Made by a program: the position numbers and the translations under genes. A DNA stretch of 64,000 nucleotides, taken from NCBI GenBank assembly GCA_019925105.1, contig JAHGAU010000002.1, positions 1,240,001 through 1,304,000 of the forward strand. Reading direction: 5' to 3'. The stretch comes from Niebla homalea. Taxonomy: Eukaryota > Ascomycota > Lecanoromycetes > Lecanorales > Ramalinaceae. Numbering within the stretch: position 1 is the first letter of the stretch; every line of letters starts with the position of its first letter. Shown here in pieces: positions 24,828-35,869 of this stretch. The notes below the pieces were generated by a model. That model ran no database searches. It saw only the letters and a program-made list of their open reading frames with translations, and was not told the origin of the DNA.

Positions 24828-27800
24828 AATCCTTAATAATATTAATATAATTATAAGTAAAAGGAGTGATTACCATTATAATTATAATAATAGCTTTCTT
24901 AAATTAATTAAGTTTAGAGTTAATATAAAAATATTTCTTATATTATAATTTAAATATAATATTAAAACGTATATACTTAAATATATAAATAATATAATTA
25001 ATATTATAACGAATTAAAACTCCTTTGGTAATAAAGTCTATAAGGTATATAAATATTATAAGATTTATTTAAGCTTAAAATTTAAAAAGAAAATCTTTAT
25101 TTAATGAAATAACCGGTACTTTAATAAAGATAAGGACCTCCGACTCCGATTATATAATTATTGCTTCGATAATATATATACTATATTACTTAAAGGGGTT
25201 ACATTAATAGTAATTAATAACTACGGTTATATTATAGTTATTAATATAAATTAAAATCTTAACGATATTAATTATAATTTCTTTAAATTTAATAATATTA
25301 TTATTAATAAGTATATTTACCCATAAATGATTTATAATATAAAGTTTACGCTTAATTATCATAAGGGCGGATAATTTATTACTTATTTTATTATTTCGTT
25401 TTTTAATATTTAATATATAAAATAGGATAATAGTATAAAAATCGGTTTTATAATAATTTAATTTTTAACCTTTAACCTTTAAAGGTAAGGTTATCGTATA
25501 AATTTAAACGTCCGGTAGCCGGGATAATAATTATTATTTATTAATAAGATTAATTCCGTACTTATTATTTAAGTAAACGTTTATTAATTCTAAAGTTAAA
25601 ATTAATCTTACCGAAATATAAACGTAATTCTATAGTTGGAAAGTAAAATTAAAGTTAAAGTTTACCGTAAATACTTTGGATTTAATAATCTATATTTATA
25701 ATACTTCTAGAACTTTAATATTAATAATAAAAGTACTTTTTTTATTATTATAATCGTCGGAGTTATAAAATAAAACTTATTAAGGTATTTAGATTTTAGG
25801 TATTTATAAAGCTTATTTTTAAAAATAAAGACTTCTTTATAATTACGGTATAATAACTTTATTCCAATAAAGTTAATAAATTCTTTTATATAATTTAATA
25901 CTATATTCTTTACTTTTAAAATTACCGTTATTACTTTTTCATAATTCCTTTACTCGTTATTAAAATAATAGAATAATACGTTATCTTATTATAAAAAAGC
26001 AGGATCCTAATTCTCTTATTTATTTTCAGTTAATTCATTTACGATTAAAATCTGATAAATTAAGACCTTCTTAAATAAGTTATTGAAACCATTATTATTT
26101 CTATATCTTTAATATCCTTAATACCCTTAATTTCTTAGGTATCTTAAAAACCCTTATTAAAAACGGTTTAACGAACTTAATATATTTATATTTAGACCTA
26201 CGGTAATTATAAACGGCCGTTAAAAAAAAGGAAATAAGATACGACGGTCTTATTACGGTTATTATTATTATAAAGGTCTATAAGTATTTAAGTCGTTTTT
26301 ATGATTAAATAATTAAGTACGGGGAGGAAATTGGCCCAAAGTATATTAATAAAATTAACCAAAAAAAATTATTTATATTCCGTTTAATATTATTGTATTT
26401 ATAATATTTACGGTTAAAAGCAATAATTAAAAAAGAATTTATACTTATTACGTGGCTATAATAATTAAAGTTAGGGTTTATTATTTTAACCGGTAAATAT
26501 CTTAAATTAATTTTTTTTCTTTAGTTTAAGTATTTAAATAAATAAATTAATTATTATTATCGCTTATAATAAATTAATAAAAGTATATAACTTAACTATA
26601 ATTCCTTAATAAATAAAGGTTAATTAATTCGTAATGTTTTTAATATTCGTTAATTTTATATAACGAATTATAACTTATATATAAACTATAAATTCATATC
26701 AACTACGTATATCTTATATATTATACTTTTCGGAAAGAAGGTAATTTAAAGTAACTCCCGTAAGTTCCTTAAATCTCTTAATAAGGATAAAACATTATTT
26801 TTTTATATTATTTATATTAACGTAAAGTCCAAGGCGTTCTAGGTTTAATAACTTTATAATATAATAAGTTAAAATTAACCTTTTAGGGGTAATATTAAGG
26901 TTTACTTTTATTAAAGTAATAGCTTTAATAGTTAAAAAACTTTCAATTCGCTCAATAAAGAAAGCGATACTTTAATAATAAATATCCTTACTTATAATAA
27001 TAATTTTTCTATTATTATAGGATTTATTAAGTTAAGGATTAAAGTATGTAAGGTCAGAAATAAATTATTTACTTAAGTTATTAATATTTATAATTACGGC
27101 ATTTCTTAAAGGACTTTAAGGCTTAAATTAATTAAGATCCCCTGAAACGCCTTACGGAAATTATTAATTACTTTATTAAAGCGGTAATTATAACTCTTTA
27201 AATAGTATTATTAATAATATTCTTTAATTCCTTAACTAATAAAGTAATATTACGTTAATTAGTTATTACTAGGCTAATTAACGGTGGGTTAATAAGATTA
27301 ATAAAAATAGCTTCTTCCGTAGAAGTAGTTAAGGTTAAATTGGTTCTTAAAGCGGGACTTTTTAAAGCAGAAGTTAAAAACGTACTATTAAGTATAATTA
27401 AGCTTAAGCTTTTTATTACCGGCGAAGTCAGCAGAATAACGTTTAATATATTTCTGATCAAAAATAGTATAAAAAGTAATTTTTAATACTAGTATATACT
27501 TTAATTAAATCGTTAAATTACTTACTTAAACGAAGAATAATTAATAACCTAAGCGTTAAACTAAATATACTTTAGGGTACTTAATAATTTACGAATATAT
27601 TTTCCTTAAGGTACCGGAAGCGGTTTTATTATTAAAGTAAAACGTAAATATTAATTATTTATATAAAAAATAAATTACTTTATTAAAGTAGAATTTATAA
27701 GTTCAGGTTTAAATTTATAATTTAATTTATAAAAGTTATAAATCTGGAAACCAAAAATTAAACTATACTTATTCAAGGAGTAATTAAGGTAAGTTAAATT

Positions 27801-28376
27801 AATTAATTACTAAAGTTAAAATTAAATTATTAAAGTAAAAAGAATAATAGATATTCACTTAATTAATAAAATAAGTTAATAAATAAAAGAAAGAAATAAG
27901 ATTCATTAAGTTAAAATCTATTAAATAAATTAAATAAAGGTTCTTTCCTTAAGAATAAAAGTTACTTTAATAATAATTCCTTTATTTTTAATTTATAATA
28001 ATCGGGTACTTTAATAATAAAGATTAAAGGTTAATAATCTTCATAAAGTATAAGCTAATTACTATATAAATAATATAATCGGTATAAAGTAAAAATATAA
28101 TAATATAATAACTTTATAGAGTCTTACTAATTACGGATAATTATCATAATAAAAACGAGGTATAAATCTTTAATAAAAGGATTATATTAAAGGTAAGGAG
28201 GGTAATTAACGATACGTCTAGTGGAGGTAACGGTAAATATACTCAATTACGAGTTAATTAAGGGACCATGGCTATTACTGCTATTCTGTAATAGATATAC
28301 ATTGGATATATGGATTTTGGTGGTTTAATTATATATAAATAATAATTCTACTTAAAACAAAGAAACTACCTAAGTA
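24828..28376. other. Unassigned RIP-degraded block
   Basis: 3.5 kb of AT-converted DNA with no LTR, tail or domain that I recognise. The plus strand keeps a 70-codon open stretch complementary to 27255-27461, with no known motif. The heavy CpA loss shows that it was once repeated (RIP acts on duplicated DNA), although no second copy is in the window. About 80 bases near its right end (28290-28375) resemble, inverted, bases 48700-48780, so it may be an element or a duplicated host segment. Confidence 0.5.
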
Positions 28377-29651
28377 GAAAGGCCCGTGGCCACGTTACGT
28401 AATTAGGTAAGGATGCATCCGTTACAATAATCCTTAAATTAAAGAAGGATAAAGCCCCGGGACCCAACGGGATACCGAATAGATTCCTCGCGATACTTAT
28501 TAACCCGTTTAAGGAGATATTTATATATTTATTTTAAATATATTTAAATATAAATTATTATCCCCGTAAATTTAAAAAGGTTGAAACGATTATCCTTAAG
28601 AAACCCGTTAAGTTAAATTATTCGGAAATAAAAACGTGTAAATTAATTACTCTTTTTTATATTTTAAAAAAGGCTTTAAAAATGATAATTATAAAGATCC
28701 TTAGCGATTTCATGAAAAAATATAAACTTTTAGCCGATTAATAAATAAAAATAAAAAAAATCTACGGAAATAATCTTAAAAAAGCTAATTAATAACGTAT
28801 ATATAGTATAAAACTATAGGAAAAAATATATTATGAATTTCTTTTCTTTAAATATCGTAAAAACCTTCAATGAAATAAATTATTAAAGAGTATTATATAA
28901 CTTATAAAAAAAGGGGATATTACCTTTTTTTTATAAATTGGACGGAAAGCTTTTTAAGTGAATAAACGACTTTAGTATATTTAAAATAAAAAACGAACCC
29001 AATAGAATTAATAACAACAGGGATTTTTTAAGGGTTATTTATCTTTTTTATCCTTTTTTCTTCTTTAACGGCCCGTTAATTAAAAAGTTAATAAAGCTAT
29101 AATAGAAAATTTAAATTGGAGGGTTCGTCGATAACGTTTATTTATTAATTTATAGTGCGTTTACGTAAATGAACTACCTTATATTAAAGTAAATTTATAA
29201 GGTTTACCTTTAATAAATAAAGGTATATAAAGCCCAATTTATACCGCATAAATATAAGTTTATTTATATAATAAGGAGCTTAAAACTATACGATATAACG
29301 GTTATAATTAACTTAAAGAGCGTCGCAATAAAACCTGAAATTAATATTAAAGTCTTCAGTTTATAAATAAATAAAAAACTTAATTAAAAGGACTATATGA
29401 AAACAGTTTTAAAAAAGATAATATTTTAAAAGCGGAATTTTATTTACCTTATAATATTAACTTAGAAAGTTACTCTATAAAAGGTTAAGACTATTTATTA
29501 AGCGGTTATAAAGTTAACGATAATATACATAAAAATAAATTAATATATACCGGTAAATACTATAAAATATAAGAAAACGCGGGCTTAATAACTATAAACG
29601 GTATAGAACTGATATTTAAAGGTAATTAATAACGTATATAAAGCGACCTTA
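28377..29651 (+). mobile_element. LINE-3, 5'-truncated, RT segment
   Basis: Plus-strand LINE starting abruptly inside reverse transcriptase; the remaining pieces are 31073-31139 and 40708-41945. The start is well preserved: LKKDKAPGPNGIPNRFLA (about 28435-28490), the classic RT opening of LINE ORF2. Decayed YRPI-type, TGIPQGSPLSPILF-like and F-DD catalytic regions follow to about 29140. The left edge is set by where similarity to other LINEs begins. A possible duplication (AAACAAAGAAACTACC at 28357-28372 against AAACGAAAAATTTATT after the tail) is mostly transition-related and weak. Confidence 0.75.
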
Positions 29652-29795
29652 TGTTAGGACGGATAACCACTCGGCCACGGAGGCAAAAGCAGCTAACCTG
29701 GGCAGGTAATAGTGCTTAGGGGTAAGCCGCTATTACCATATAAGGGGTGTTAGGCCCTATGGGCCACCCCTGCAGGGTGCGTATAGGCGCTAACA
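29652..29795 (-). repeat. TRIM 3' LTR
   Basis: 144 bp. It differs from the right LTR at about nine positions, most of them transitions. It contains TGGCCGAGTGG on the minus strand (29667-29677), a perfect tRNA A-box-like sequence. Confidence 0.88.
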
Positions 29796-29948
29796 TTACT
29801 TCCCCTCCTATGTACTCGTCCCCGAGTGTACAGCCTACTAAACCACGCCTCTGGGGGGTTACCCCAGGCTGGAGGCCCTACTCGTAAGGCCCGACTTCGG
29901 TATCCAGTGAGAGCCCCTGTGGGGATCATTTACCGGGGGTTGAGCCGG

Positions 29949-30355
29949 TCCCCGCAGGGCACCGCGCTCCAAGGTGAAGCCGGCCCCCGCAGGGCACCGC
30001 ATTTCAGGTTGAGCCGACCCCCGCAGGTTGTCGCACTCGGTAGGGCTCAGAGGCCCCCGCAAGGGCATGTCCCGGGGTTGAGCCGGTCCCCCCGCAAGGG
30101 TACCGCACTCGAAGGTGAAGTCGGCCCCCGCAGGGCACCGCACTTCTGGTTTCAGTGAGAGCCCCTATGGGGATCACCTACCGGTAAGTGGTGAGAGCCC
30201 CCGCAGGGGGTAACCACTTTGGACTCAGAGGCCCCCGCAAGGGCATGTTCCGGGGTTGAGTCGGTCCCCCGCAAGGGTACCGCACTTGAAAGGCTCAGAG
30301 GCCCCGCAAGGCATGGCCCACTTTTCGGGTTCAGAGGCCCCCGCAAGGGCATAAC
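29949..30355. repeat. 35-bp tandem array inside the TRIM
   Basis: About twelve units, each built on CCCCCGCAAGGG or CCCCCGCAGGGC, with starts spaced 33-37 bases (for example 29949, 29984, 30018, 30054, 30088, 30125). The spacers alternate between ACCGCACT-type and ATG-CC-type sequence followed by GAGCCGG or CTCAGAGG. The period is not a multiple of three and no single frame spans it, so I treat the overlapping short frames as non-coding. Confidence 0.8.
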
Positions 30356-30659
30356 CCAGCCGGCCCTTTAGGAGCGGATACCCTCGTAAGGGCACCTGGA
30401 CCACCAAAGACCCGCAGTTGAGCCGGTCCCCGCAGGGCCCGCACTCGAAAATCGCGCATTCAAACCGATCCCCGGAGGGTACCTAACCGGTCCACTCAGG
30501 GCATTACGTTTTGCGCACGAACCCCCCTATAAGGTACTCGTTACCCGCAAAGAGCTCATTGGCTCAGGCTTACTTTTGAAGTTTCAGGGTTATTCGCACC
30601 CTATTGGCTCGCTTTTAACCCGCTTTTGGCCCACGTTTCGGTAGTTTTTGGGCGTTCCG

Positions 30660-30795
30660 GCCCCCGCATCGGTAGTTTTCGGGCATCCCGGCCCCTAAAT
30701 CCACTAGTTTAAGGCCGTTGCGGGCCCTAAATTCATTAGTTCAAGGCCGTTGCGGGCCCTAAATTCATTAATTTAAGGCCGTTGCGGGCCCCACG
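30660..30795. repeat. Second tandem array inside the TRIM
   Basis: Two units with GGTAGTTTT-GGGC are followed by three copies of a 33-base unit beginning CCCTAAATTCATTAGTT and ending CCGTTGCGGG. The last two copies differ only by transitions. Confidence 0.75.
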
Positions 30796-30849
30796 CTAGG
30801 TGTTTTACTCACCCGGTATCCTGAGAAGTGCAGAAAAGACCTGCGTCTT

Positions 30850-30949
30850 CCGAGAATCGAACCGCTACCTGCCCTATATATTCACTCCGGGGGGTATATA
30901 GCCCCTGAAGTACGCTATTATAATATTAGGACGGATAACCACTCGGCCA
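30850..30949 (-). promoter_or_regulatory. tRNA-like A and B boxes across the TRIM 5' LTR and interior
   Basis: On the minus strand TGGCCGAGTGG (30939-30949) fits the pol III A box, and GGTTCGATTCTCGG (30850-30863) fits the B box, about 76 bases apart. The A box is preceded by GCCTCCG, like a Ser/Leu-type tRNA start. The stems do not close into a normal cloverleaf, so this is tRNA-derived or tRNA-like rather than a functional tRNA gene. Confidence 0.5.
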
Positions 30950-31067
30950 CGGAGGCAAAAGTAGCTAACCTGGGCAGGTAATAGCGCTTAGGGGTAAGCC
31001 GCTATTACCATATAAGCGGTGTTAGGCCCTAAGGGCCACCCCTGCAGGGTACGCACAGGCGCTAACA
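30924..31067 (-). repeat. TRIM 5' LTR
   Basis: 144 bp, starting TATTAGGACGG and ending GCGCTAACA, followed by the CCTTA duplication. It carries the same A-box-like block as the left LTR. Confidence 0.88.
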
Positions 31068-31072
31068 CCTTA

Positions 31073-31139
31073 ATCCCCGTTTTAAAGTTAAAGGTTTTAA
31101 TACTATTAATAAAGTTAACGTTAAATTAAATAATAATTT
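31073..31139 (+). mobile_element. LINE-3, short piece between two insertions
   Basis: It matches the LINE-4 sequence around 62250-62310 (a TTTATATTATTAATAAAG-like stretch), which proves that LINE-3 runs on through the TRIM and Gypsy-2. The last five bases, AATTT, are the Gypsy-2 duplication. Confidence 0.75.
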
Positions 31140-31472
31140 TATTAGACTGACTCCGCTGGCGGCACGCCGGCGGGACTAGTAAAGGTAGGTATAGAAGACG
31201 TAACGTTACGGTCTGGATACTTGGATATTACTTTAATAAGTAGATTAATAATAAGATTAATTCTTAAGGAACTTAAAAAGAATTAAGGTATAACCTTTAC
31301 TTAAGGTAAAAATAATAATTACTTTGCTTTACGCCTGTTAAGTTACGGCTTATAAATAACGTATATTAAGGCTATTATTAAGGCCCTTTATTAAGGTTTA
31401 ACGGCCTACCTTAGCGTAGCAATATAACGTATTACTATAACGTTAACGTAAAGATAACGTTAATTATTAATA
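31140..31472 (-). repeat. Gypsy-2 3' LTR
   Basis: Starts TATTAGACTGACTCCGC and is unmutated for about 75 bases, then AT-converted to its inner end. Confidence 0.82.
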
Positions 31473-32330
31473 ATTATCTCCCCCTTTATACGTTAATCTT
31501 TAAGGTATAGAGAGATATATTTAAGAAGCTAGCGTAAAGCCGGTTAAGTATAAAACTTATTAGCGTAAAGCCGGTTAAGTATAAAACTTATTAAAAATTT
31601 ATTATTAAACTTAATAAGAAAAAGGTAAAAAGAAAAAAGTCCTTAAATATATACGTAAGTATAATAGTATCTATCCAATAATAATATAATAAAGGTACCT
31701 TACGTTAATAAATAATTAACGTAACTTATAAAGCTTATTAAAAATCTTTTTATAAAATTTAATAAAAAAAGGTAAATAAAAAAAAAATCTTTACGATATT
31801 AATTAATAATTACTTAAGGCTTTATTATTAATTTATTACGTTATAATAAAAATAAGCGTTATTATAAAAACAATACGTAATTATAATAAAACCTTTATTC
31901 TATTTTAAACTTCTTCTTTTTTTTCTTTAATAATTTTAATCGCTTTTATAAATATAATATATTAAGGGTTTATACGAGTATTTATAAGTTAATATACGTA
32001 TAATTATATACCCTTATTATCTATATTATTATTATAATAAATAATATTAACGTTCTGTAAATATTTTATTTACGCTGGTAATCCGTTTATTTTTATTTAT
32101 TAATAAAATATATAAATTTACCTTAATCTTTAAGTAATATAACGTATGTATAATAATATATCGTTAACGTAAACGTAAATATAATATTAATAATATATAT
32201 AATAATACCTTATTCAATTTATTTCTTATAGGATAAGTTTTCGTACCGGCGGGGCCTTATATTTTATTATAAGTATTATAATAAACGATACTTAAGTTAT
32301 TATATCCCCGTAAGTATCCTTAATATTATT

Positions 32331-34230
32331 GATTGATTGATTGATTGATTTATATTACGGATCTAGCTAAGCTAATTCCGGCGTTCCCTAATACCCGGTT
32401 ATTTAGCCTTACTGGTAGCCGTAAAAAACCCGATATCCATAACGTTAAGAATAAAAACCGGTATTTACCCAGCCTTTACTTACGTTTTAAGGGCTAAGAG
32501 CATTTACGGTTATTTAAAGAATAAGAATTTATTTATACGTTTTTTTAAAAAAACCTATAATATTATGATTAAATCCATTTAAGGATTACTTTTAAACCTA
32601 TTGTTTTTCCGTTACTTTATAGGTTTATTTAATATTAAAATTTTAGAATTCCGATTATACTATTAAATATCTTTATTAATATATATATTATTATTATTTT
32701 ATTTATATAACTCTAACGATTAATATAGTATTATTTTTTATACCGCCTTAATATTTATAGTCCTTTTAGCCCTTTATTAAGTATAGTTTTCCCGCCGCTG
32801 CTTTTTACCCTTAGGTTAGCGGTAAGGTTTTTTAATTAAGTTTTTAATTACTTTTTTTATTTCCTTAGTTAAATTAAATTATAATAATAAACCCGTAATT
32901 ATTATAAATTTAACGGCCGCTTTAATACCCTTTTTATTAATAAGTATTTAACGATAATTATTAATCCCTACCCTTTTAATTAATCCCGGTTTAAGTTTTT
33001 TAAATAGTAAATAGGAGATTAATATATATATAGTATCTTATTTTCATTATCCGTATTTATAATTAACGTTAATCCGGTTATTAACGTATATAATAAAAAG
33101 GAAATAAGTTAAGCCGTTTTTATTTATCCGGAGTTGGATTATTAACGCGTTATTGTTTTTTCTTATAATCCCGTAACGCCGGAGATATTTATTAATAATC
33201 TTATTATTATTTAATATTAAATATTATTGCCTTTAAGGGATTAATTCTTTATATTTACGTTAATGCTTTATTTATTTCCTTATAATTTATAGGGTAATCG
33301 CCGTTAACTTTACCTTTACGGCCTTCTTTTTTTCCGCCGTTCTTATTTTAAGTAAAAGTTTATATATTTTTACGTTAACTTTTTAAACGTAAATTAAATT
33401 AACCTCTTTTTTAATTTACTTTAATTTAACTTCCGTAAAAGGGGTAAATACCGTTTTTCTACGTTTTCTTATTTAAGGTTTCTTATAATTTTAATAAATA
33501 CGTTTATTTCCTATTAATGTAATTAAGTTTATATTTTTTTTTAAGCTTTACTTAAGCGATTATTTAATTTAGGGTTAACTTTATTAATAATATAAAAACT
33601 TTAAATTTTAATACCGGGATGGGAATCGCTTTATATACTTTATTTACCATTCTTAAATATCGGTTTTAGACCTTTTATAATTGCCGGATGGGCTCTTTCT
33701 TATATTTAAGTATACCTTTAAATATATATTAAATGGCTATTATATACGTTATTATAGGCTTTATAACCGCTTAATAAACGGTTTTAGCCTTCTATAAGGT
33801 AGCTTTTTACGTTAACGCTATAAGGTAAATAAAGCCCTTCTCCTATGAAATTATCTTCTTTTAGACTTTTTTTATATGGTTTTTCCAATTTAATTTCTTA
33901 TCGATTTATAGATTAAGTACCCTAATACTGGCTTCCGGTTTCATTATTATATTACTTAAGTCTACTATAGCTATTATATCGTATAACTTTGGGCTCTTTA
34001 TTATATAAATAAGCTTATACTTATACGGAGTAAATTAAGCCCTATATATCTTTATTTATCGTAAATAAACTTTATAAGCTTATTTCAGCTTTAAATAGTT
34101 CGTACAAGTAAACGTACTATAGGCTAAGAGGTAGATATCGTTAATAAAGCCCCCTACTTAAACCTTCTGTTTCAGCTTCGCCAAGTCTTCGATGAGCGGG
34201 CCGTTAAAGAACAGGAACAAGACTGGGCCC
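32331..34230 (-). mobile_element. 5'-truncated LINE inside Gypsy-2
   Basis: 1900 bp, with (CAAT)n tail at 32331-32350 and TSD TTAATATTATT at 32320-32330 and 34231-34241. Its 5' end falls within RT: the minus strand begins PVLFLFFNGPLIEDLAKLK with unmutated codons (about 34160-34230). The rest is the RT/RNase H end and 3' UTR, AT-converted. Truncation at the 5' end is normal for target-primed reverse transcription. Confidence 0.88.
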
Positions 34231-34379
34231 TTAATATTATTATAGCGCTATTATTTTAATATATATATAGTTCCCGGATTAACTTTAACCCCGGGTAATT
34301 TAATAATTATATAAATAACGCCGTATTAATTTATTGTTTATTAAGGCGCTTACCCGATACGTACGGAAACGTAAAAAGA

Positions 34380-34960
34380 TCCTTTGGGATTTAAAGGCCT
34401 TCCGGTTAAATATTAATTAAATATTAATAACGGCCGGCTATACAGAATATACGCTCCGCCGGATTATTATAAGAGTTAGGGGGAAACTTTAATTCTTTAA
34501 ATAAAGAGAGATATATTTATTACGTATATAACGGCGGCGGAAAAAAAAGTCCGCTTTTTTAAAAAATAAATAAGTATATTTAATCCGTTTATACCGTAAC
34601 GGCGTTAACGTTTAATAGTTAAATTAAATTATTATAGAAGATCCGGGCTCTCCGTTATTAATTAATCCGTCGGAGGATTTACTTTTAAGTTTTAGCGTTT
34701 CGTTAACGATAAGGGGGTTTAATTCTAAACTCTTAGGTATATATAGCTTAAGCTTTAACCCGTTTAAGGAGGAGGAAAAAAAGGTTATACCCTCCTTAAT
34801 AACGTTATCGGGGGGGTTAATTTTAACTTTTAAGAATAATACCCCGGAATCGAATTAAAAAGCCCCTCCGGCGAGTAACGCTGGAGAAAAACCTCTAATT
34901 AAAACAGAGAAAAAGGCGGAGAGAAGGAGGAAAAGGAGGATAAAAAAGGTATAATACCCC
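34380..34960 (+). pseudogene. Opposite-strand coding remnant in Gypsy-2
   Basis: Counterpart of 8740-9480. It reads AAEKKVRFFKK near 34530-34565, then GFNPFKEEEKKVIPSLITL (about 34755-34810) and a basic KAERRRKRRIKK tail. The function is unknown; the reason for calling it is conservation between two independently mutated copies. Confidence 0.45.
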
Positions 34961-35869
34961 TGTATTTATCCTTAACCTCGCTGACCTATTTATAGGGGGA
35001 GCGGGCCCGCGTTAACGCGGAGTTATAGATTATTCTTTTATTTTTATACGTTGGTATTACTGGAGTTCAGCGTTTAGAGTTAATGGCGTTAAGCGTTAAG
35101 CGCTTATAATTTATATATTACTAAAAGCAATATAACGGATAACACTATAAAAGCTATTAAAGCGCCAGCGTAATCTTAGTAAATATATTTATTGATTTCT
35201 TATTACCTTAATAACTTTATTTATTCGATATCTTTAACTTAATAGTACGTTAAGCGCTTATAATTTAACGCCTACGCTTTTTTACTTTTAATATTATCGT
35301 AACTATTATTAAAGTTATTTTTATTAGTTATAATATTATAATAAAGATAATCGTTTTCGTAATGCCGGCTTATCCGTACGCGTAATATCCGTAATAAGTA
35401 AAGTTATTAATTAAAGCTTAAACTTTAATAATCTTACGGAAGGATAACGTATAAGGATTAAATAATTATAATATTAATTATATATATAATTATTAACCAT
35501 ATATATAACCTCCGTTATTATAACGTTATAACCTTATTTACGTCTCCTTTTACTCCGTATTATTTTATTATATTATTCCCGTAATTCTTAAGAATACTTT
35601 AAGTCCGTTTTTAATATTTATTAATTATATTTAAAGCCTTAATTAACTTATTTAACTTAATATTAAACGCTTTTTTTACTTTTAACCCTATTAATAATTT
35701 CTTTAACTATTTATTCCTTTTTATTATTAATTAATTTAAGTATTTATATTATAGTTTTTACCGTTTAATTACCGGCGTAAATATAATAAAGCTTTAAAAG
35801 AAAAATATAAATAATAAAGTAAATTTAATAAATAATAAAGAGGAATAAGCGGTACGTTTACGTCCCAAT

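Larger units (their letters stand above)
29652..31067 (-). mobile_element. Miniature LTR retrotransposon (TRIM-like), GC-rich, complete
   Basis: 1416 bp with two 144-bp LTRs (29652-29795 and 30924-31067; TGTTAG...CTAACA, the right copy starting TATTAG) and a perfect TSD, CCTTA, at 29647-29651 and 31068-31072. A polypurine tract, AGGAGGGGAAGTAA, read on the minus strand directly before the left LTR, gives minus orientation. The 1.13-kb interior encodes no gag or pol; frames of 60-110 aa there are by-products of a tandem repeat. It is GC-rich with little RIP, in strong contrast to the LINE-3 DNA on both sides. A solo LTR of the same family is at 46008-46151. Mobilisation must depend on another element's proteins. 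Confidence 0.9.

Noticed and set aside
29826..30407. Open frames of 60-110 codons on both strands in the GC-rich segment
   Set aside because: They overlap in several frames, have no homology that I know, and are by-products of the 35-bp GC-rich tandem array inside an LTR element.
30836..30960. A functional tRNA gene
   Set aside because: A- and B-box-like sequences are present, but the acceptor and T stems do not pair; it is better described as tRNA-like promoter sequence of the TRIM.
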